A stretch of DNA of 18,297 bases, taken from positions 1 through 18,297 of the forward strand of contig CAYRTD010000076.1 in assembly GCA_964426915.1 (NCBI GenBank), given 5' to 3'. The notes beneath the pieces were generated by a model. That model was not told the origin of the DNA, did not search any database, and saw nothing but the letters and a program-made list of their open reading frames with translations. Positions 1 to 7,202 of the stretch are shown here, one piece after another. Source of the stretch: CAYRTD01 sp964426915 (GTDB lineage: Bacteria > Bacteroidota > Bacteroidia > Bacteroidales > GCA-2748055). Both the position numbers and the translations under genes were made by a program. Each line of letters begins with the position of its first letter. Position 1 is the stretch's first letter.

Positions 1-180
1 AACCCCATAAACCCATAAACCATATCCCCATAAACCCATAAACCCATAAACCCATAAACCCATAAACCATAACCCCATAACCCCATAACCCATAACCCCA
101 TAACCCCATAAACCATAACCCATAACCCCATAAACCCATAAACCCATAAACCCATAAACCCATAAACCCATATCCCAATA
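1..180. repeat. Degenerate 8-bp tandem repeat (AACCCATA), G4-prone
   Basis: The stretch is built almost entirely from AACCCATA units with variants ACCCCATA, ACCCATA and AACCATA. Five perfect copies run in register at 133-172, another block of perfect copies lies around 34-70, and the pattern decays into TCCCAATA and TTTCCCC up to about 195. The minus strand reads (GGGTTTAT)n, that is, runs of three or four G separated by five bases, which fits the usual G-quadruplex pattern. The array continues to the window edge, so its full length is unknown. It lies 60 bases upstream of dnaX. No coding potential is evident. Confidence 0.9.
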
Positions 181-232
181 TTTCCCCATTTCCCAATTTA
201 ATATTATCTTTATTCGATTTTTAAGGAATGTT

Positions 233-2011
233 ATGAGTGATTTTATTGTATCTGCAAGAAAATACCGGCCGGAGACGTTTAAATCCGTTGTTGGTCAGCA
301 AAGTATAACCGGCACACTGAAGAATGCCATTAAGAATAACCATCTTGGTCACGCCTATTTGTTTTGCGGCCCCAGGGGGGTAGGAAAGACTACCTGTGCG
401 AGGATTTTTGCCAAAACCATCAATTGTGCAAATCCGACAGGAGAAACCGAACCCTGTAACGAATGCGAATCCTGTAAAGCATTCAATGAGTCCCGATCCT
501 ATAATATCCATGAACTTGATGCTGCATCCAATAATTCGGTGGATGATATCCGTACTTTAACGGAACAGGTGCGAATCCCTCCCCAGGTAGGAAAATACAG
601 TGTCTATATTATTGATGAGGTTCATATGTTATCCCAGTCGGCATTCAATGCCTTTTTAAAAACTCTTGAGGAGCCGCCTGCACATGCAGTTTTTATTCTG
701 GCAACTACAGAAAAACATAAAATTATTCCCACTATATTATCGCGGTGTCAGATATTCGATTTCAACAGGATCAAAGTAGAAGATGCAGTCAAATATCTGG
801 CTTATATTTCCGGGAACGAAAGTATTGAATATGAGGAAGAAGCACTGCATATTATAGCTCAAAAGGCTGATGGGGCAATGAGGGATGCGCTCTCCATTTT
901 TGACCAGATTGTTAGTTTCAGCGGAAAAGATATAAAATATCAGGATGTTATCGATAACCTTAATATTCTGGATTATGAATATTATTTCCGGGCTACAGAT
1001 TTTTTTCTGGAAGAAAATGTATCCGGTGCTCTTCTGGTCTTCGATGAAATAATAGATACCGGCTTTGACGGACATAACTTTATTACCGGTCTGGCTTCAC
1101 ATTTGAGAGATCTTCTTGTTTCATCTGATCCGGCTACCTTAAAACTGCTTGAAGTAACCGATTCCTTGCGTCAGCGATACCTTGAACAGAGCAAAAAGTG
1201 TACTCCCGGGTTTTTATTCGAAGCCCTGGAAATATGTAACCAGGCAGACCTGCAATACAAAGCAAGCCGAAATCAGCGATTACTGGCAGAGCTGGCACTG
1301 GTTAAACTCACACGTATTGTGAGCGAAAAAAAAAAGTCTGATAACGAAATAGAAAAATCCACAAAAGAGGAATCCGGGGAAAGGGGTTCCTTGAAATCTC
1401 CTCCCGGAGATGAATCGAAAATTTTACAGTCTCGGGAACCAAAACCTGAAGAAGCAAAAGAAGAAAAAGTAGAAAAGGCTCAGCCAATACAAAAAAAAAC
1501 GCATAACCGGAATGTTGTAGAAGGAACCGGGATTTCAATTAAAGATGCCCTGAATGGCAATCTTAATTCAACACCAGACAATGCACAACATGAAGATAAG
1601 AAGGCTGAAGATGATTCTCCTATACTATCCGAAGCTGGTGATGAAAACTTCGATTCCGCTATGCTTCAGAAGGCCTGGGAGAAATATGCACTTAAAATTA
1701 AAGAGGAAAAGCCCCGGTTGTATACTACACTGTCAACCAGGAAACCTCTGTTAAAGGATGATTTTCAGGTCCTGGTCAGCTTTCATAATACCGATCAGAA
1801 AGAAAATTTTATAAACAATGTAAAGCAATATTTGCTCAACTTTCTTAAAAAGGAACTTGGAAACAGTAAAATAACCATCGAAACTTTTCTGAAGGAAAGT
1901 GACACTGAGACGAAAAAATTATATACACCTGAGGATAAATTCAGATACCTGAATAAAAAAAACCCGGGACTTGGTAGGCTGAAGCAGGAATTTAACCTGG
2001 ATTTTGACTAA
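233..2011 (+). CDS. dnaX: DNA polymerase III subunit gamma/tau
   Basis: This is the clamp-loader ATPase that loads the sliding clamp and links polymerase cores at the replication fork. Visible features: Walker A GPRGVGKT (46-53), the zinc-module cysteines C65, C75, C78 and C81, Walker B with IIDEVHML (126-133), sensor 1 around ATTE (157-160), the arginine-finger motif SRC (170-172) and sensor 2 GAMRDAL (214-220). Domain III ends near residue 362. A charged, Lys/Glu-rich, low-complexity linker (about 365-475) is followed by a tau-specific C-terminal domain (about 475-592). The ATG is preceded by AAGGA (223-227). An A10 run at 1326-1335 (residues 365-368) lies exactly at the end of domain III, and a second A9 run is at 1491-1499; see the slippage entry. 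Full length is typical for a tau protein of this phylum. Confidence 0.97.
   Translation: MSDFIVSARKYRPETFKSVVGQQSITGTLKNAIKNNHLGHAYLFCGPRGVGKTTCARIFAKTINCANPTGETEPCNECESCKAFNESRSYNIHELDAASNNSVDDIRTLTEQVRIPPQVGKYSVYIIDEVHMLSQSAFNAFLKTLEEPPAHAVFILATTEKHKIIPTILSRCQIFDFNRIKVEDAVKYLAYISGNESIEYEEEALHIIAQKADGAMRDALSIFDQIVSFSGKDIKYQDVIDNLNILDYEYYFRATDFFLEENVSGALLVFDEIIDTGFDGHNFITGLASHLRDLLVSSDPATLKLLEVTDSLRQRYLEQSKKCTPGFLFEALEICNQADLQYKASRNQRLLAELALVKLTRIVSEKKKSDNEIEKSTKEESGERGSLKSPPGDESKILQSREPKPEEAKEEKVEKAQPIQKKTHNRNVVEGTGISIKDALNGNLNSTPDNAQHEDKKAEDDSPILSEAGDENFDSAMLQKAWEKYALKIKEEKPRLYTTLSTRKPLLKDDFQVLVSFHNTDQKENFINNVKQYLLNFLKKELGNSKITIETFLKESDTETKKLYTPEDKFRYLNKKNPGLGRLKQEFNLDFD
1307..1341 (+). promoter_or_regulatory. 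Candidate slippage/frameshift site in dnaX (hairpin + A10 + stop)
   Basis: Seen directly: an inverted repeat CTCACA (1307-1312), loop CGTAT, TGTGAG (1318-1323), then CG and ten A (1326-1335). In the -1 frame the next codons are GTC TGA, so translation would stop at 1339-1341 and give a 369-residue product ending KKKV. In the +1 frame a TAG lies at 1350-1352. Known parallel: E. coli dnaX makes gamma by -1 ribosomal frameshifting on A AAA AAG with an early stop, and Thermus dnaX uses transcriptional slippage on an A run. No Shine-Dalgarno-like stimulator is evident upstream. That the site is used here is inference. Confidence 0.55.
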
Positions 2012-2071
2012 CTAGTGAACCAAACGGGTTTCTACTTGTAATTAATTATTAACCTATAAGATTATATTTTT

Positions 2072-3337
2072 ATGAATGCGCAAAAAATTTCATTAGAAAA
2101 AGGAAAATTAGTTGTTCCGGATCATCCTGTAATCCCATTTATAGAAGGTGATGGTACAGGCCCCGATATTTGGGCGGCTTCCGTAAGAGTTATCGATGCG
2201 GCAGTTGAAAAATCCTACCAGGGAAAGCGAAAGATTGCATGGAAGGAAGTTCTCGCGGGTGAAAAAGCATTCAATAAAACAGGAAAATGGTTACCGGAAG
2301 AAACTCTTGATACCATAAGGGAATACCTTGTAGCAATTAAAGGTCCCCTGACAACTCCGGTAGGAGGGGGTATACGTTCTCTGAATGTTGCCCTCAGGCA
2401 GATACTGGACCTTTATGTATGTCTACGGCCCGTTAGATATTACAAGGGTGTACCTTCTCCGGTTAAGGATCCGACTACAACAAATATGGTAATTTTCAGA
2501 GAGAATTCAGAGGATATATATGCAGGAATTGAGTGGATGCATGGAACTCATGAAGCAACTAAAATCAAAAAGTTTCTGATTAATGAAATGAATGTAAAGA
2601 CGATCAGGTTTCCTGATACCGTATCTATCGGGATAAAACCCATATCCAAAGAAGGAACCGAACGTCTGGTCAGGTCAGCCATTCAGTATGCAATAGATAA
2701 TGAACAGCCTTCAGTTACACTCGTTCACAAGGGGAATATAATGAAATTTACCGAAGGCCAGTTTAAGCAATGGGGCTATGAACTCGCTGAAAGCGAATTT
2801 TCCGATAAGGTATTTACCTGGAATCAATATGATGAAATTGCCGAAAGCAAAGGAAAAGATGCCGCCAATAAAGCACAGGATGAAGCCCTTAAATCCGGGA
2901 AGATCCTGATTAAGGATGTGATAGCAGATGCTTTCCTGCAGCAGATACTTACGAGACCTGCGGAATATGCAGTTATAGCCACAATGAATCTCAATGGTGA
3001 CTATATAAGCGATGCCCTTGCAGCAATAGTAGGAGGTATTGGTATAGCCCCCGGCGCCAATATTAACTATGAGTCGGGACATGCAATCTTTGAAGCAACT
3101 CATGGAACGGCTCCGAAATATGCCGGTCTGGATAAGGTAAATCCCGGATCCTTAATACTTTCCGGAGTCTTGATGTTGCAATATCTCGGATGGGATGAAG
3201 CTGCTGATAAAATAGTTGAAGGACTGCAGAAAGCTATATTATCTAAAAAAGTAACATATGATTTCGCCCGTTTGATGGATGATGCTGATGAATTAAAGAC
3301 TTCTGAGTTCGGAGCCGCAATCATCAATAACATGTAA
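2072..3337 (+). CDS. icd: Isocitrate dehydrogenase, NADP-dependent type
   Basis: The enzyme oxidatively decarboxylates isocitrate to 2-oxoglutarate in the TCA cycle, producing NADPH. At 421 residues it matches the homodimeric E. coli-type enzyme (416). Substrate residues can be matched in GGGIRSLNVALRQ (S103, N105, R109), R119 and R143; K220 in LVHKGN and the acidic metal ligands D310 and D314 near NLNGDYISD are present. The coenzyme determinants K349-Y350 (HGTAPKY) and Y396/R400 (TYDFAR) are those of NADP-specific enzymes. S103 corresponds to the serine phosphorylated by AceK in E. coli, though nothing here shows that a kinase exists. It starts 60 bases after dnaX at an ATG preceded by an AT-rich leader without a clear Shine-Dalgarno site. 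Confidence 0.96.
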   Translation: MNAQKISLEKGKLVVPDHPVIPFIEGDGTGPDIWAASVRVIDAAVEKSYQGKRKIAWKEVLAGEKAFNKTGKWLPEETLDTIREYLVAIKGPLTTPVGGGIRSLNVALRQILDLYVCLRPVRYYKGVPSPVKDPTTTNMVIFRENSEDIYAGIEWMHGTHEATKIKKFLINEMNVKTIRFPDTVSIGIKPISKEGTERLVRSAIQYAIDNEQPSVTLVHKGNIMKFTEGQFKQWGYELAESEFSDKVFTWNQYDEIAESKGKDAANKAQDEALKSGKILIKDVIADAFLQQILTRPAEYAVIATMNLNGDYISDALAAIVGGIGIAPGANINYESGHAIFEATHGTAPKYAGLDKVNPGSLILSGVLMLQYLGWDEAADKIVEGLQKAILSKKVTYDFARLMDDADELKTSEFGAAIINNM

Positions 3338-3345
3338 AATTTTTT

Positions 3346-3392
3346 CCGGGTTGTTCCATTCATGAAAAATACTATGAATTTTCACAGCCCGG
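3346..3392 (+). other. Bulged inverted repeat between icd and ferritin gene
   Basis: CCGGGTTG (3346-3353) can pair with CAGCCCGG (3385-3392) with one G-T wobble. Inside it TGAAAA (3363-3368) pairs perfectly with TTTTCA (3379-3384), leaving a nine-base bulge on the left arm. The structure begins nine bases after the icd stop. No T-run follows on the plus strand, so it is not a classical intrinsic terminator. It may stabilise the 3' end of the icd transcript or be a processing site. Confidence 0.35.
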
Positions 3393-3438
3393 ACTTAAAA
3401 ATTTCAAACACAAATTAACTTCTTAAAACTAAGATATT

Positions 3439-3936
3439 ATGTTAACAAAAACAATGTCTCAAATCCTCAATGAACAAATTGATAAGGAAGGATACTCTTC
3501 CAATCTTTACCTCGCCATGGCAACCTGGGCAGAAGCAAATGGTTATAACGGAATTGCACAGTGGTTGTATGCTCAATCGGAAGAAGAAAGATTACATATG
3601 TTGAAAATTATTAACTATGTTGGTGAGAGGGATGAACATGCAATAATTCCGGGTTTTGAAAAACCCCCGGTAGATTACAATAACGTTTCTGAACTTTTCC
3701 AGGCGGTTCTGAAACATGAACAGTATATTACAGAATCGATTAACGATATCGTGGGCAAATCTATGGAAGAAAAGGATTATACCACTCATAGCTGGGTTCA
3801 GTGGTTTGTGAATGAGCAAATTGAAGAAGAAGCTTCTGTCAGGGAAATACTTGACAAACTTAAACTGGTGGGTGATAATAATCTGTATATGTTCGACAGG
3901 GACATTATGACAATGAGAGGATCGGACACAGAATAA
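3439..3936 (+). CDS. ftnA: Bacterial non-heme ferritin
   Basis: This is an iron-storage protein that oxidises Fe(II) and stores it as a mineral in a 24-subunit cytoplasmic shell. The 165-residue length equals that of E. coli FtnA, and the ferroxidase residues fall at the same positions: E17, E50, H53, E94, E126/Q127, plus the third-site residues E49, E129 and E130 in the motif NEQIEEE. There is no methionine ligand pattern of bacterioferritin, so heme binding is unlikely. The ATG follows an AT-rich stretch without a clear Shine-Dalgarno site, 101 bases downstream of icd. Iron regulation is plausible, but no Fur box was identified. Confidence 0.95.
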   Translation: MLTKTMSQILNEQIDKEGYSSNLYLAMATWAEANGYNGIAQWLYAQSEEERLHMLKIINYVGERDEHAIIPGFEKPPVDYNNVSELFQAVLKHEQYITESINDIVGKSMEEKDYTTHSWVQWFVNEQIEEEASVREILDKLKLVGDNNLYMFDRDIMTMRGSDTE

Positions 3937-4302
3937 AACTGGTCTTGGTTCCCTCTTTCAGCAGCAGGGTTTTCTGTAACAGAAATGCGATGAATAGGCA
4001 ATATATTCAGCATTTGGCAGTCACTCTTTCGGTAAAGCCGTTATGTTTGGTCTCTTTCTTTTATAGATATAGCGGTTGTGAGGCTCGTTTCACTAATTCA
4101 ACCTTAGTAAACAGGAAGACTTCTTGAAACGCATTGGGCAGATTCTCTATTTCCCGGCTTGCGCCGGCATACACTTTCGCATTGGCTTAAGCATACAGTC
4201 CTGGCGCCTCCACGCAAAGCCAGGGCAACAAGCGGTTGCAGGCTTTTGATCCGGACACTTGACTATTAATTATTAACAAACAGCCTGGATAATAGAAATT
4301 AC
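3937..4302. other. Gene-free, hairpin-dense stretch after ferritin gene
   Basis: I see no convincing gene or tRNA in these 366 bases. It holds a near-perfect dyad TTTCTGTAACAGAAA (3971-3985), a nested pair CGTTTCA/TGAAACG (4086-4092 with 4125-4131) around ACTAA/TTAGT (4092-4096 with 4104-4108), and three consecutive hairpins: CCGGC/GCCGG (4154-4167), CCTGGC/GCCAGG (4200-4224) and GCAAC/GTTGC (4225-4239). The part 4150-4260 looks richer in G and C than its neighbours. It could be a decayed mobile element, a dispersed palindromic repeat or a small structured RNA. Confidence 0.5.
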
Positions 4303-6951
4303 TTACTTTATTATCAGATTGCTGTTCAGGGATTCTTCTTCTGTATCCAGTTTCAGGTGATAAATGCCGGGGCCGAGGTTTTGAAGGTCCAGACTATAAT
4401 TAACATCTGGTATGTTCAAATATTCGTCCCTGTATACAAGCTTACCTGCAGTATTGTATACTTCAATACTGACATTTTCCATATTATTTGCTTTCAAAAT
4501 TACCTCAAATAAGCCGCTACCGGGGTTGGGATATACTTTCAGCTTATTCAGTTTACGGATCTCTTCCTGATATTCTTCCACGCTCAGAGGCGCATCCCAG
4601 AAAATTAATGTAAAAGTGCCTTCCACTCCACCGGCACTTCCATCGACCTGGAGGTAATATTGTTCACCCGGGATAACAGATACTTCTTCCAGGGCGGCAG
4701 CGAAAAATTTATCTTCTCCATAATAATCATCGAATGCCGCAACCAGCTCTCTTCCGCTCTCACTGAATATACTGTCGCAGGTGTTAATTTTCCATAAAGC
4801 GAGCTGATTATCCATTCCGGGGGCATCGAAGCTGACAATCCCATTTTCGGGTCCGGTAAATTTGAACCATACAGAGTTTTGAACTCCTCCTTCGACACAC
4901 CAGTGCATGGGTTCATCGCACTCACCTTCAGGGGGTTCGGGTTCTCCATCTTCCACAGTAGCGTTTATATTGGTATGTATTCCATAATATCCGGGCGTTA
5001 TCTCAAGGGCATCGCAAATATCATCATTGTCTGGATTTTCTACTACATTCACGGTAATTGAAGTAGAACCTGTACAACTTCCCATTGTACCATTAACGGT
5101 GTAAGTGGTGGTATCGGTGGGGGAAGCCACGACGGAAGGGCCGGATGTGGTATTCAGGCCAATGGCCGGACTCCAGATGTAATTATCAGCCCCCCAGGCA
5201 TTAAGGGGCAGAGATTTCCCTTCAACCAGTTTCTTTTCAGAATAGGGCAGGAATATATCCAGTTCTTCCACTACCTCAATGTAGCTTTTCTTTGTTAGCT
5301 CTTTTGTTCCGGAAGGACCTGTGATCGTGAGTTTTATATCTTTCAACCCGCTGCTGGAATAGGAAACATTATGCGGACCTTCAGTGTCCGCTGTCGATGG
5401 CGTAGCCCCTTCTCCAAAGCTCCATTCGAAACTGCTGATCAGACCATTGGAATGCTGGCTGAATTCAACCGGAACATTCACGCATGTATAAGTTTTCCCG
5501 GCCTTGAAAAATGGATTAATATCGGTATTCCTGTTGGCATAAACCCTTATGGAAAGATCTGCTTCATAATCTTCAATATCGGCCCCCATTCCCTGCCATT
5601 CTTTTTCATCTTCGCTGATCCAGAAAAAACCTGAATCTTTCAAAGCCGGGAGGGCATAATCTTCTCCCTGAAACCTTATTTCGGCCTCTGCAGGAATCGG
5701 GTAAAGGTAGCCCGGTGTATAATACTTGATTTTTACATAAAAATCTCCATTCACAAGTGTTGGAATATCAAATGTGTAATACCCCGGAAATTTGCAGAAA
5801 TTATTCTCAGACCGGGCAAGCAAACCGGTAAGTGTGTCACCGTCGAAATCGTCCCATATTTCTATATCAATAACCGACCCGGAGGTATTGACAAAGGTGC
5901 CTACCTTATCTATAAAGTTCTCTGTCGGAGCCTCGTATTTGGCAAGTCCGTAGGAGGTTTCATTGCGGAAACCATAGGAAGTGGTCATTCCGAGCTTGTC
6001 GAACATATACATCGTATCTATCTCCGATTTTTGAATGCGGTCGGGAAAATATGAAACGGAGGATAGGAATTTTGCATCATCATAGGCAACATAAAAATAA
6101 CCTTCATCAGCCCATTCCTTTCCCCAGCTGTTCTTAACTATCCATGCGCCTTTTGTGGGGGACGGACTATCAAAACCTCCTTTGACATCCATGTCATCAT
6201 CCCATCCTACAATTAGTACAGCATGATTTACAGGGTTTGTGCCTCCATAGTTATATGTATGGTCCGACCAGTTTAAGGATCCTCCTACAATGATATCCAT
6301 ATGGATTGCAGCACTCACGGCTCCATAGTTAAAAACGGCCTGTTTTACAATATTTACATCTTTAGGCAACCAAACAACGGAAGGAACATATTGTGGTATG
6401 TCAACTGGTTTAGAAGGACAGGTAACATAGGGATTCCCGGAATATGGATCGGATTTTTCCGTGGCCGGACCCGCAAGCCTGGTAAGGTATGCGGCAGCGA
6501 TGAGATCGTTTCCTCCATCATCGATCCCGAATTCAAAACCATGACAGGTACCCATATTCTCTTCAGAAAGATCAAGGGTGGTCTTCGAATAACCGCCAAG
6601 CTTTATCCAGCGGGATTCTATTGCTCCAATACTCGAAAAAGTCCAGCAGGATCCAAGTGGATTCTGATCTTTTACCGAAGTTATTAAATTGAAATCCCTC
6701 AAATCGTATTTTGAAGGAAGCTGTCCGCCGCTTTTCTTTGTCCTATCCTGAAATGCAAATTCATTGAACTGGAATTCGACAGGGCTGGGAAAATATCCTG
6801 TGGCATTGGGGCCCGTTTTTCCGGATTTTTTTCCGGACTTTTCAGCATATTTAATGAATTCCGGATTAAGCGGTGCTCGTTGTGCAGTTTTTTGAGCCAT
6901 CATAAACGATGGAAACATTAGCATTACCAGAATTATATAAAAATCTTTCAT
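4303..6951 (-). CDS. Secreted papain-family (C1A) cysteine protease with T9SS sorting domain
   Basis: The 882-residue protein has an N-terminal signal peptide (1-19, ending MMAQ). The C1A peptidase domain covers about 80-300, with the oxyanion Gln Q96, nucleophile C102 (GSCW), H243 (NHAVLIVGW) and N274 (KNSWG), so it should be active. A beta-rich stretch (about 312-472) resembles the lectin-like domain found after such peptidases. A PKD-type domain follows (about 482-562, with FEWSFGEG), then an Ig-like segment (565-637), a second beta-sandwich region (640-786), and a C-terminal T9SS type A sorting domain (about 803-882, KVYPNPGSG and AGKLVY). It is probably exported across the outer membrane and released or anchored. 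AAAGGG precedes the ATG. It is divergent from secA. Substrate is unknown. Confidence 0.92.
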   Translation of the reverse strand: MKDFYIILVMLMFPSFMMAQKTAQRAPLNPEFIKYAEKSGKKSGKTGPNATGYFPSPVEFQFNEFAFQDRTKKSGGQLPSKYDLRDFNLITSVKDQNPLGSCWTFSSIGAIESRWIKLGGYSKTTLDLSEENMGTCHGFEFGIDDGGNDLIAAAYLTRLAGPATEKSDPYSGNPYVTCPSKPVDIPQYVPSVVWLPKDVNIVKQAVFNYGAVSAAIHMDIIVGGSLNWSDHTYNYGGTNPVNHAVLIVGWDDDMDVKGGFDSPSPTKGAWIVKNSWGKEWADEGYFYVAYDDAKFLSSVSYFPDRIQKSEIDTMYMFDKLGMTTSYGFRNETSYGLAKYEAPTENFIDKVGTFVNTSGSVIDIEIWDDFDGDTLTGLLARSENNFCKFPGYYTFDIPTLVNGDFYVKIKYYTPGYLYPIPAEAEIRFQGEDYALPALKDSGFFWISEDEKEWQGMGADIEDYEADLSIRVYANRNTDINPFFKAGKTYTCVNVPVEFSQHSNGLISSFEWSFGEGATPSTADTEGPHNVSYSSSGLKDIKLTITGPSGTKELTKKSYIEVVEELDIFLPYSEKKLVEGKSLPLNAWGADNYIWSPAIGLNTTSGPSVVASPTDTTTYTVNGTMGSCTGSTSITVNVVENPDNDDICDALEITPGYYGIHTNINATVEDGEPEPPEGECDEPMHWCVEGGVQNSVWFKFTGPENGIVSFDAPGMDNQLALWKINTCDSIFSESGRELVAAFDDYYGEDKFFAAALEEVSVIPGEQYYLQVDGSAGGVEGTFTLIFWDAPLSVEEYQEEIRKLNKLKVYPNPGSGLFEVILKANNMENVSIEVYNTAGKLVYRDEYLNIPDVNYSLDLQNLGPGIYHLKLDTEEESLNSNLIIK

Positions 6952-6961
6952 TTCAATTCCC

Positions 6962-6991
6962 TTTAATGTTACTCATTTTAATGTTACTTAT
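6962..6991. repeat. Two-copy 15-bp direct repeat upstream of cysteine protease gene
   Basis: TTTAATGTTACTCAT (6962-6976) is followed directly by TTTAATGTTACTTAT (6977-6991), identical at 14 of 15 positions. It lies in the 5' leader of the protease gene, just upstream of its ribosome binding region. Further out, ACATTTTAACT occurs twice (7027-7037 and 7056-7066), 29 bases apart. These could be regulator sites or simple duplications. Confidence 0.7.
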
Positions 6992-7006
6992 TGAAAATTT
7001 GAAAAG

Positions 7007-7014
7007 CAAAGTTA
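7007..7014 (-). promoter_or_regulatory. Possible -7 promoter element of the cysteine protease gene
   Basis: On the minus strand this reads TAACTTTG, a full match to the Bacteroidota -7 consensus TAnnTTTG, about 55 bases before the start codon. No good TTTG -33 element is found at the usual spacing, so support is limited to one motif. Confidence 0.4.
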
Positions 7015-7166
7015 ATTTAAATATTTACATTTTAACTTTTATCTCTTTTGGTTTAACATTTTAACTGACCTTTAACTGTGTAAGCTCTGTTTATTGACAA
7101 ACCTCAGGCAAAATACAATTCCTGAACTTTAATTACGTTATAATTCGATAGTTTCTTTAAAAAGAC

Positions 7167-7174
7167 TAATTTTG
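7167..7174 (+). promoter_or_regulatory. Possible -7 promoter element of secA
   Basis: TAATTTTG matches TAnnTTTG fully and would place the transcript start near 7180, giving a short leader before the secA ATG at 7203. The -33 region (about 7143-7147, ATTCG) matches TTTG only partly. Confidence 0.45.
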
Positions 7175-7202
7175 CTACTATCAAAAAAAATGAAACAGGC
7201 AT

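Noticed and set aside
1..180. CRISPR array
   Set aside because: The units are 7-9 bases in direct tandem without spacers, so this is a microsatellite-type array.
3945..4127. 60-residue open frame after the ferritin gene
   Set aside because: It lacks an ATG start with a ribosome binding site, has no recognisable motif, and runs through the hairpin-rich stretch. It is probably a chance frame.
4141..4260. Integron attC site or tRNA
   Set aside because: The hairpins lack the attC core pair at the ends, and no cloverleaf with a T-arm sequence can be drawn.
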